DNA of 12,618 bases, taken from Treponema sp. GTDB lineage: Bacteria > Spirochaetota > Spirochaetia > Treponematales > Breznakiellaceae. This document shows positions 7,108 to 12,618 of this stretch, piece after piece. The notes under the pieces were generated by a model that did not search any database, was not told where the DNA came from, and was given only the letters and a program-made list of their open reading frames with translations. The translations under genes and the position numbers were made by a program. The stretch spans positions 1 to 12,618 of the forward strand of contig WQWD01000041.1 in NCBI GenBank assembly GCA_009785545.1, written 5' to 3'. Every line of letters starts with the position of its first letter. The first letter of the stretch is position 1.

Positions 7108-8288
7108 TCTATATCAAAACCGTGAACTGCGAGAAAATCGTGTTTGAATCCTGCGGCGTCAGTCTCAGTAAAAACATTTTCCTGTGTAACAATTTTGATT
7201 TTTTCCGAAACTGCTTTTTGCACATCTTCACGCATTTCCCAATCGTCAATGCGGATACGGTTTTCGCTGTCTGTCGGCACTAAGCCGTCATTAGTATACA
7301 GGCGATCACGGTAAAGGCGGGTGATTTGCTCGATACACTCTTCATGAAGTCCCATCTCTTTCATTACTTTGTAAAGGCAGGAAACATACAATGGAAAAAT
7401 CGGGATTACTGCACTTGCCCGTGTAACGAGCGCCTTGTTCACCGAAACCCAAACACCGTTGATTTTTTTCTGTGCGGTAAATTTGTCGTTTATGACCCGA
7501 CAGACACGCTCAAGGTCTTCTTTTGCTTTTCCAAGCGTTCCGTTTTTATAAATTGCCCATGACATTTCGGGGCCGATGTAGGAGTAGGCGACAGCACGTG
7601 TTTGCGGAGATAACAACTCTTCGCTGTCCAGCGCATCAAACCATAATTCCCAATCTTCTCCGCCCATTGTTTTTACGGTATGAAAGATTTCTTCTTCTGC
7701 TGCGGCATCAACAGAAATTTCGCTAAACGTTCCATCCATTACGTTAAGTGTTTTTCCGCTGAATCCCGATCCGATTGGTTTAATAACAGATTTATACAAA
7801 ACACCTGTTTTGGGATCAGTCCTGACAGGAGACGCAAGCGAATAAACAAACAAATCAATCTTTGCCGGAATTCCGGCTTTTGCGGCAGCTTGTTTGACTG
7901 CCTCAACTGTTTTTGTTTTAATCTCATCAGAGAAAGCGTCTCCGTTTATCGTAACGGAAGCAAGCCCCGCACTTTCGGCTTCGAGGTCGAATATTTCATT
8001 GTTGTAAAAACCGGGTGAACCTGCACGTTTTTCCGATGGTTCGTTTTCATAAGATACACCGACTGTAACAGCCCCGTACCCAAAGGCGGCACAAATGCGG
8101 CTTGCAAGCCCGTAACCTCCGGAACAACCGACGATCAACGCTAATTTCGGCGTATTCGAAGGTGTGTCTGCCGCCGGTGATAAAGTTTTTTTTGCATAAT
8201 CAATTTGTTTTTTTACATAAGCCGGAAATCCTGCCGGATCGGAGTTCAAACAAATATTATTGCGAATCATTGGTTTTATTTGCATCAT
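7098..8288 (-). CDS. fabV: Enoyl-ACP / trans-2-enoyl-CoA reductase, FabV (Ter) type
   Basis: FabV reduces trans-2-enoyl thioesters with NADH, the last step of each fatty-acid elongation cycle; the treponemal relative Ter acts on enoyl-CoA. From the ATG at 8288 the protein has 396 residues. It shows the start IKPMIRNNICLN, the nucleotide-binding GCSGGYGLASR, the family blocks YSLASPVRTDP, MGGEDWELW and YSYIGPE, a Y-x8-K arrangement in IYKNGTLGKAK, VSVNKALVTRASAVIP and ENRIRIDDWE. The upstream frame to 8312 is open, but 8288 is favoured: ATGATG overlaps the fabZ stop as ATGA and GGAG stands 8 bases before it. Family members start at this point. The C-terminus stops at GFDIENM, about a dozen residues short of T. 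denticola Ter as I remember it, exactly inside the direct repeat. Coupled translation with fabZ is likely. Confidence 0.93.
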   Translation of the reverse strand: MMQIKPMIRNNICLNSDPAGFPAYVKKQIDYAKKTLSPAADTPSNTPKLALIVGCSGGYGLASRICAAFGYGAVTVGVSYENEPSEKRAGSPGFYNNEIFDLEAESAGLASVTINGDAFSDEIKTKTVEAVKQAAAKAGIPAKIDLFVYSLASPVRTDPKTGVLYKSVIKPIGSGFSGKTLNVMDGTFSEISVDAAAEEEIFHTVKTMGGEDWELWFDALDSEELLSPQTRAVAYSYIGPEMSWAIYKNGTLGKAKEDLERVCRVINDKFTAQKKINGVWVSVNKALVTRASAVIPIFPLYVSCLYKVMKEMGLHEECIEQITRLYRDRLYTNDGLVPTDSENRIRIDDWEMREDVQKAVSEKIKIVTQENVFTETDAAGFKHDFLAVHGFDIENM

Positions 8289-8707
8289 TTTTCTCCAACC
8301 AGACACATCCATTCAGCTTCGGCAGCGAGTTCATCACCGACATAAACATTGCCCCGTTGTTTGATCATTCTTGGCGAGACACGCAAGTTTTCGATCTCAC
8401 AGCGGGCTTCGTCACCGGGGCGGACTGGACGGCGAAACTTCACCTTGTCGATAGTGGCAAGGAAAAACAACGCATTGCCTCCAATTATGCCCAGTTGGCA
8501 CAGCCCTGCCCCGCCTGATTGCGCCATTGCTTCAACAAGAATAATTCCGGGCACTACAGGGTATTCGGCGAAATGCCCTTTAAAAAACCATTCTTTCCCT
8601 GTAAACATATACTTTGCAATGATCTTTTCCTTTGTTGCCTCGACAATTTCATCAACAAAAAGAAAGGGTTCCCTATGAGGAATCAATTTTTTTATATCTT
8701 TTTCCAT
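8285..8707 (-). CDS. fabZ: 3-hydroxyacyl-ACP dehydratase FabZ
   Basis: FabZ removes water from 3-hydroxyacyl-ACP to give the trans-2-enoyl substrate reduced by the next gene's product. The protein has 140 residues, the normal length for this single hot-dog domain. PHREPFLFVDEI (10-21) and GHFAEYPVVPGIILVEAMAQ (44-63) hold the catalytic His45 and Glu59, and FRRPVRPGD follows as in the family. The start is fixed by the short lead before PHR that is normal for FabZ. No Shine-Dalgarno sequence precedes it, and candidate promoters lie so close that the mRNA may have little or no leader. The gene ends in an ATGA overlap with fabV, placing dehydratase and reductase in one transcript. Confidence 0.94.
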   Translation of the reverse strand: MEKDIKKLIPHREPFLFVDEIVEATKEKIIAKYMFTGKEWFFKGHFAEYPVVPGIILVEAMAQSGGAGLCQLGIIGGNALFFLATIDKVKFRRPVRPGDEARCEIENLRVSPRMIKQRGNVYVGDELAAEAEWMCLVGEK

Positions 8708-8713
8708 ATCTTT

Positions 8714-8742
8714 ATGATTTACATTATACTTGTTTTTGTCAA
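8714..8742 (-). promoter_or_regulatory. Candidate fabZ promoter, very close to the start codon
   Basis: The minus strand has a perfect TTGACA (8742-8737) and, 17 bases on, AATCAT (8719-8714). An alternative -10, TATAAT (8728-8723), lies between them but has only a poor -35 (AAAACC, 8751-8746). The first pair would start RNA at about the ATG itself, the second about 9 bases before it. Confidence 0.4.
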
Positions 8743-8769
8743 GACGGTTTTATAAAAGTGCTTCTTGTC

Positions 8770-8833
8770 AATTCATCAAATGGCGTTTGCACACAACAAG
8801 CCCATCATATATAATTGACAGCATTGATGAATT
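8770..8833. promoter_or_regulatory. Operator-like 10-bp inverted repeat around the radical SAM promoter
   Basis: aattcatcaa (8770-8779) and ttgatgaatt (8824-8833) are perfect inverted copies 54 bases apart, close to five helical turns. They lie on either side of the promoter at 8787-8815. The inner copy also forms the palindrome atgaattcat (8827-8836). No known regulator site is recognised. Confidence 0.35.
8787..8815 (+). promoter_or_regulatory. Promoter of the radical SAM gene
   Basis: TTGCAC (8787-8792) and a perfect TATAAT (8810-8815) are 17 bases apart. Transcription would begin near 8822, about 43 bases before the ATG. Confidence 0.5.
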
Positions 8834-8864
8834 CATTACCAACAACAAATGAGCCAAAAACCCG

Positions 8865-9782
8865 ATGAAAAACTATTACGATAACTGCACGTTTTGTCCT
8901 CGTAATTGCGGTGTTAATCGCAGCAATGGAGAAACCGGCTATTGCGGAGAGACTGCCGCTTTAAGAATTGGGAGCGCAGGTGTCCACCACGGTGAAGAGC
9001 CGTCGTTTATCGGAACGGGCGGATCGGGGACAATTTTTATCAGCGGCTGCAATTTGGGCTGCATTTTCTGCCAGTGTTATCAGGTATCGCAAGGAGAGAG
9101 CGTCTGCGGCTCTCAAAGTTTAGGAAAAATTGTCTCCATCGAAGAATTCGCAAAGATTTGTATTGAACTTCAAAACAAAGGCGCAGAAAATATCAATATA
9201 GTAACAGGAAGCCATGTTGTCCCGATTCTTGTCGAGGGTTTTATTTCCGCCAAAAAAGCAGGTCTGCGGATTCCTTTTCTTTGGAATTCTTCCAGCTACG
9301 ACAGCCTTGAAGCATTGGAACTTATAAAAGATCATGTTGATCTTTATATGCCCGATCTTAAAACACTCGATACTAAATTAGCGGCAAAGTTTTTTAACGC
9401 ACCTGATTATCCTGAAGTTGCAAAAGCCGCAATCCTTAAAATGATCGATATATCAAACGATGTCGTTATACGTCATTTAATTCTGCCGGGGTATCTTGAA
9501 TCTACCCGTTCGGTGTTACAGTGGTTTGCAGATAACGCCAAAGGTCGTGCGGCACTTTCCCTGATGACGCAGTACACCCCAATTCCCGGAAAGGAAAAAA
9601 ACGCTCCCGATCGTTATGTGAATAAAGAAGAATACGAAACCGTGATAAAGTGGCTTGAGGAATTTCAAATCGAAGACGGTTTTTTCCAGGAGCTTTTGAC
9701 AAGTGAAGAATGGCTCCCGGATTTCAGGCGGGCAAATCCCTTTCCCTCAGATATTTTGACTCCAGTGTGGTCGTTACAGTAA
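8865..9782 (+). CDS. Radical SAM protein of the COG1313 (PflA-homologous) family
   Basis: The protein has 305 residues and resembles pyruvate-formate-lyase activating enzymes. The radical SAM cluster motif is C62-x3-C66-x2-C69 (GCNLGCIFC), which would bind a 4Fe-4S cluster and cleave S-adenosylmethionine. A cysteine-rich N-terminus, CTFCPRNCG (8-16) with a further Cys27 in GYCGE, is typical of this COG and may hold a second metal site. IVTGSHVVPIL, WNSSSYDSLEAL, VDLYMPDLKT and HLILPGYLEST are conserved-looking blocks along the barrel. The substrate is unknown, and no glycyl-radical enzyme lies beside it. The ATG at 8865 is chosen because it leads directly into the cysteine motif; the Shine-Dalgarno sequence is weak. 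An out-of-frame 11-codon mini-ORF (8849-8884) overlaps the start. A hairpin follows the stop. Confidence 0.88.
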   Translation: MKNYYDNCTFCPRNCGVNRSNGETGYCGETAALRIGSAGVHHGEEPSFIGTGGSGTIFISGCNLGCIFCQCYQVSQGESVCGSQSLGKIVSIEEFAKICIELQNKGAENINIVTGSHVVPILVEGFISAKKAGLRIPFLWNSSSYDSLEALELIKDHVDLYMPDLKTLDTKLAAKFFNAPDYPEVAKAAILKMIDISNDVVIRHLILPGYLESTRSVLQWFADNAKGRAALSLMTQYTPIPGKEKNAPDRYVNKEEYETVIKWLEEFQIEDGFFQELLTSEEWLPDFRRANPFPSDILTPVWSLQ

Positions 9783-9786
9783 GCGA

Positions 9787-9815
9787 TGTCCGAAAAGTAA
9801 CCAACTTTTCGGACA
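9787..9815 (+). terminator. Hairpin terminator after the radical SAM gene
   Basis: A 12-bp perfect stem (tgtccgaaaagt at 9787-9798, acttttcggaca at 9804-9815) with a 5-base loop is followed by GCCTTTT. It lies between convergent genes and might also stop transcription of the DksA-like gene, though without a T run on that side. Confidence 0.7.
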
Positions 9816-9828
9816 GCCTTTTGTGTAG

Positions 9829-10224
9829 CTAGCGGTTTCGCCTTTCTTCTTCGGATTTACACTCGATACACATCAGGGCAAAAGGTATTGCCACAAGGCG
9901 ATCCTGCGGAATACGTTTTCCGCATTTTATACAATGACCGTATTTTCCCTGTTTAATGCGTGTAATCGCCGACTCGATCAATTTAAGCCGTTTTAGTTCC
10001 TGAGTGCCGATAACTTCGATCATCTTTCTGTCAATATCGTCAGAGGCAATATCAGCCGGATCTTTTGGATCCGTGCCTTCCATTATTTCTTTGAAACCTT
10101 CGCTGCTGGCTATCAAGTTATCAACAATTTCAGCTTTTAACGCCATTAGGGCAGATTCCATTTTATCAAGGAATTCTTGATCAATTGGCGGGATTTTTTT
10201 CTTTTTTTTACCTGTCGCTGCCAT
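9829..10224 (-). CDS. DksA/TraR-family C4 zinc-finger transcription regulator
   Basis: The protein has 131 residues. A lysine-rich start is followed by a helical hairpin (about 15-90) with the acidic tip DPKDPADIASDD (52-63), which corresponds to the loop that DksA inserts into the RNA polymerase secondary channel. The C-terminal zinc finger uses C98, C101, C119 and C122 (CIKCGKRIPQDRL...CIEC). DksA proteins tune transcription initiation together with ppGpp. Whether this is a true DksA orthologue or another TraR-type member cannot be told from sequence alone, so no symbol is given. GGGAGAG stands shortly before the ATG. A TTGACA (10351-10346) upstream has only a weak -10. It stands alone, convergent with the radical SAM gene. 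Confidence 0.88.
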   Translation of the reverse strand: MAATGKKKKKIPPIDQEFLDKMESALMALKAEIVDNLIASSEGFKEIMEGTDPKDPADIASDDIDRKMIEVIGTQELKRLKLIESAITRIKQGKYGHCIKCGKRIPQDRLVAIPFALMCIECKSEEERRNR

Positions 10225-10387
10225 ACGTCACTCTCCCATATTCCATGATATTCGAGACTGCGCAAAATTTTCGAACCTAAAAATCACGTTTTTTGAACAG
10301 CCACCTTATATTCAGATTAGACATACTGTCATGCAATAAACCCTTTGTCAATAGATATTTTAGGGTTTTTAAAACTTCGGTTAATTT

Positions 10388-11479
10388 TTACACATTTTCA
10401 CTTAATTTCAGCAAGGGAATCTTTGGTGAAGTAAGTGTCATTTTCGCAGGGAAATCCTCTGGCTGCAAAAGCACAGACTCTCCATCCATCTGAGCGAGAA
10501 TAGGATGTTTGCCCGAAAGTATCAGGCTGTGAGCATTAAGCATAATCGCATTTGGGTTGTGTACGTGAGCGCCTTTTGTTACTTGCCCCTTCATTTTTAT
10601 TTTTTGAAAAAGAGACATTTGTTTAACGGCACATACATTACGATCATCGCTTAGTACTTTTTGTTGTGAGCCGTAAGTTCTGTGGCCGGATGCTCCCATC
10701 GCCAAAAGTAACAGTTTTTCGTTGAAAGCCGCAATTTCACGGCAGTTAACATCAAACGCTTTTACATCCATAAAGTCAACTTTAAATTTTTTATGATAAG
10801 ATAAAGTAGCTATGTCGAGCCATAATTTATAAGTATCTCTGTGCATTTTTTCTTTCATTAAATTAGTTTGATGCGTAACATAAGCATCCAAACCAACAGA
10901 AAGAATGTTAAACGCTAAAAAAGGCCCTTTCCGTTTTGTCGGGCCGTCATCTGCAAGGATTAATTCCACTGCGGGAGCATATTCGACACGAACGGGCTGC
11001 AAAAGCAAACTCAGAGCATATTCCAAATCAAGACCGTCTGCTCCGTCATTTCCCGTTCCCATTGGAAGCCTTAATACTGCCAAATTTGACCGAATATGAT
11101 CAGGGGCATTGTAGACCGAAAACATAACTTCACTGTGAGTGCCGTCACCTCCTGCACTGATTATCAGATAAAAAGGATCACGGTTTTTTTCCATGTTGTT
11201 GATAAAATCCGCTGTTATTTTTCGAGCAGCTCCTTTGCCTTCTGTAAGGTTAAGAATAATATTTTTATGGAGACGCCGCACAGGATTTGACAGGGCTCGT
11301 TTAGCCAACTTGTTTAACACATTCACATTAGCTGCCCATTTTGATTTGATGGTAAATCCGCCTGCAACCGGGTTAGCGACAATCATACATCTTAATTCCC
11401 GATCCGAAAATAAAGCCGAATGAGTAAGAATTTCAGACATTTTTTGAGTAAATAAATAATCCATATCATATTCTTCCAT
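10388..11479 (-). CDS. Diacylglycerol-kinase-family lipid kinase
   Basis: The catalytic fold of the DAGK/LCB5 family is evident. From the ATG at 11479 (363 residues) there are IVANPVAGG near 33-41, the ATP-binding SAGGDGTHSEV near 108-118 with GGDGT, PMGTGND near 139-145, and NILSVGLDAYV near 190-200. Such enzymes phosphorylate a lipid hydroxyl using ATP. The substrate (diacylglycerol, sphingoid base or other) cannot be read here. The frame extends to GTG 11491, and a further ATG at 11464 has GGAAG close before it, so the start is uncertain within 27 bases. The gene is divergent from the exported-protein gene with a 70-90-base gap. No clear terminator hairpin was found after the stop. Confidence 0.88.
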   Translation of the reverse strand: MEEYDMDYLFTQKMSEILTHSALFSDRELRCMIVANPVAGGFTIKSKWAANVNVLNKLAKRALSNPVRRLHKNIILNLTEGKGAARKITADFINNMEKNRDPFYLIISAGGDGTHSEVMFSVYNAPDHIRSNLAVLRLPMGTGNDGADGLDLEYALSLLLQPVRVEYAPAVELILADDGPTKRKGPFLAFNILSVGLDAYVTHQTNLMKEKMHRDTYKLWLDIATLSYHKKFKVDFMDVKAFDVNCREIAAFNEKLLLLAMGASGHRTYGSQQKVLSDDRNVCAVKQMSLFQKIKMKGQVTKGAHVHNPNAIMLNAHSLILSGKHPILAQMDGESVLLQPEDFPAKMTLTSPKIPLLKLSENV

Positions 11480-11561
11480 AGAATTTACCACAGGTCAAGG
11501 TTGCCGGAGGTTATACTTTGATACCCTCGACAAGTATGCCTTCTTCCCTTAGAATATAAGT

Positions 11562-12257
11562 ATGAGTGTAAAATATTTGTGTTTAAAAAAATTTGTAATA
11601 TTTCTCGTTCTTAAACTGCTTCCTTTTGCCATCCTTTGCGCTAATCCGTTTGGCTGGGCGATTCACGGGAGTATTTTTTATTTCCCTGCTGATAACGGAG
11701 TTGATTCCGACCCTGCGCCAATACTTCCGTCTGCCGGTTATTCTTTGTCATGGGAAATCGAAAACCATTTTCGTCTGGAGTTTACGCAGGATATTTACTT
11801 TACAAACTATGAGTTTAACTGGACTCGAGGCCACCCAATGGCTGCCAGCCAGCCGGAGCGTGCCGCTTTTGTACTGGGCTTTGTTACCGGCGTTCAGGCT
11901 GTAGGTTTTTGGCCTGTAGGAAACACCACTTTGCGTGTTTTTGGCGGGCCTGCGGCAGATCTTCGTATCATCACTGTAGCTTTTGGATTACATCCCGAGC
12001 TGGATTTTACCGGAGATGAGTTTGACGCCCGAGCACAGGCAAGGGCTGTCTCAAGGTGGTTTTGGGGAAGCGGCCGCTGGTTCATGCCTGTAGCGGGATT
12101 TGGTGCGGACTTCCCGATAAACGAAAGATTTTTACTTGGTTTTGATCTGCGAACATGGCTTCCTGTTTACAAACTTTGGACAAATGACAATACTTCCGCT
12201 ATCGATGGCTGGCGTTTCGGCGTTGGTTTTCGCATAACGCCGCGTCCGTCAGAATGA
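11562..12257 (+). CDS. Exported, probably outer-membrane barrel-like protein
   Basis: The protein has 231 residues. The start, with lysines in KYLCLKKF and then FLVLKLLPFAILCAN, is a signal peptide, probably cut near the CAN/PFG point. A Cys26 is present, but its preceding residues (AIL) do not make a good lipobox. The mature part has many short stretches of alternating aromatic or hydrophobic residues (SLSWEIENHFRLEF, DIYFTNYEFNW, LRVFGGPAADLRII, FLLGFDLRTWLPVY), and the body ends WRFGVGFRI before a short tail. This suggests a small beta-barrel with a terminal aromatic strand. I do not recognise a named family. The Shine-Dalgarno sequence is weak. The stop overlaps the radA ATG as ATGA, so the two genes are cotranscribed and probably translationally coupled. 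Confidence 0.75.
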   Translation: MSVKYLCLKKFVIFLVLKLLPFAILCANPFGWAIHGSIFYFPADNGVDSDPAPILPSAGYSLSWEIENHFRLEFTQDIYFTNYEFNWTRGHPMAASQPERAAFVLGFVTGVQAVGFWPVGNTTLRVFGGPAADLRIITVAFGLHPELDFTGDEFDARAQARAVSRWFWGSGRWFMPVAGFGADFPINERFLLGFDLRTWLPVYKLWTNDNTSAIDGWRFGVGFRITPRPSE

Positions 12258-12618
12258 AAAAACAAAAAACTATTGTTTTTAAGTGCGCTTCGTGCGGTCG
12301 TGAAGAGGCAAAATGGCTTGGGCGTTGCCCCGAATGCGGCGAATGGAACACCTTTGAAGAAGCCGCTTCTCAAAATGCCGGGAAAGGTAATTCGCCGCTG
12401 GGCAGGCAAGGCGGCGCAAAAAAAGCCCCGCCTCAAGCTTTGCCGCTTTCCGCTGTAGAAGCAGAAGAAGGCGACCGTATCAGCAGCGGGATAGGAGAGC
12501 TGGATCGTGTTCTTGGCGGCGGCATTATGAAACATTCCGCTGTCCTTGTCGGGGGCGAGCCCGGTATCGGCAAGTCTACTTTGCTTTTGCAAGCCGCTGC
12601 CGCCGCACAAACAAAAGG
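12254..12618 (+). CDS. radA: DNA repair protein RadA (5' part, runs off the window)
   Basis: The frame stays open for 121 codons to the window end. The N-terminal zinc finger is C11-x2-C14 and C25-x2-C28 (FKCASCGREEAKWLGRCPEC, then GEW), which is nearly diagnostic for RadA/Sms. It is followed by RISSGIGELDRVLGGGI (75-91), the usual entry to the RecA-like core, and Walker A GGEPGIGKST (100-109). RadA is a RecA-like ATPase that helps strand exchange and branch migration in recombinational repair. A low-complexity Gly/Lys/Pro linker (about 43-64) separates finger and core. The ATG at 12254 overlaps the upstream stop as ATGA and no strong Shine-Dalgarno sequence is seen, pointing to translational coupling. 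Confidence 0.95.
   Translation, partial: MKKQKTIVFKCASCGREEAKWLGRCPECGEWNTFEEAASQNAGKGNSPLGRQGGAKKAPPQALPLSAVEAEEGDRISSGIGELDRVLGGGIMKHSAVLVGGEPGIGKSTLLLQAAAAAQTK

Noticed and set aside
8102..8518. 138-codon plus-strand frame opposite fabZ and fabV
   Set aside because: It lies antisense to two clearly identified genes and has no domain of its own.
8849..8884. 11-codon upstream mini-ORF overlapping the radical SAM start
   Set aside because: Its ATG has no Shine-Dalgarno sequence and the peptide is not recognisable; it could be chance, so it is not listed as a gene.
10225..10387. Terminator of the lipid-kinase gene
   Set aside because: Only short AT-rich complementary stretches without a convincing stem and T run were found.
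12167..12610. 147-codon minus-strand frame at the right end
   Set aside because: It is antisense to radA and the end of the exported-protein gene; the RadA zinc finger and Walker A prove the plus strand is coding.
1..12618. CRISPR array, tRNA or rRNA genes
   Set aside because: No regularly spaced repeats were seen, and no cloverleaf-type or rRNA-like sequence was recognised by eye; a covariance-model scan was not possible.

Overview
The window looks like a chromosomal segment of a spirochaete, most probably a Treponema or close relative. The main reason is the FabV-type enoyl reductase, which resembles the Treponema denticola trans-2-enoyl-CoA reductase (Ter) as I remember it. The other core genes (fabZ, a COG1313 radical SAM protein, a DksA/TraR protein, a lipid kinase, an exported barrel-like protein, radA) fit but are not diagnostic. 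The genus call is inference from memory, not a search.

Left part (about 87-7108): an AT-rich accessory island. Three intact genes lie on the minus strand, in transcription order: a single-polypeptide MmeI-like type IIL restriction-methylation enzyme (6824-4173); an AAA_13/RloC-PrrC-like ATPase with a CPFC zinc-hook motif and a candidate anticodon-nuclease triad (4153-1694, 19 bases after the methylase); and a YhcG/DUF1016 PDDEXK nuclease (1459-344). A 56-codon remnant of a Schlafen AlbA_2-type gene sits between the last two. A good promoter (TTGTAT-17-TATAAT) precedes the methylase. The island is bracketed by a roughly 40-bp imperfect direct repeat (87-126 and 7069-7107). The right copy contains the last two codons and stop of fabV, and FabV lacks the C-terminal tail I expect for the family. 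No integrase or transposase gene is visible. The left repeat is followed by a signal-peptide gene start that runs off the window (65-1, minus strand), which may once have followed fabV directly.

Middle (7098-9816): fabZ and fabV form a minus-strand pair overlapping by ATGA, giving the dehydratase and reductase steps of fatty-acid elongation. Divergent from them is a COG1313-type radical SAM protein, whose promoter is flanked by a 10-bp inverted repeat. A hairpin follows this gene.

Right part (9829-12618): a minus-strand DksA/TraR zinc-finger regulator, a minus-strand diacylglycerol-kinase-like lipid kinase, then a plus-strand exported barrel-like protein overlapping the start of radA by ATGA. 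radA runs off the window end.

The most interesting system is the island. A suicidal tRNA-cleaving RloC-like protein appears to be coupled to a one-subunit type IIL enzyme instead of the type I complex that silences PrrC in the classical case, with a YhcG nuclease downstream.
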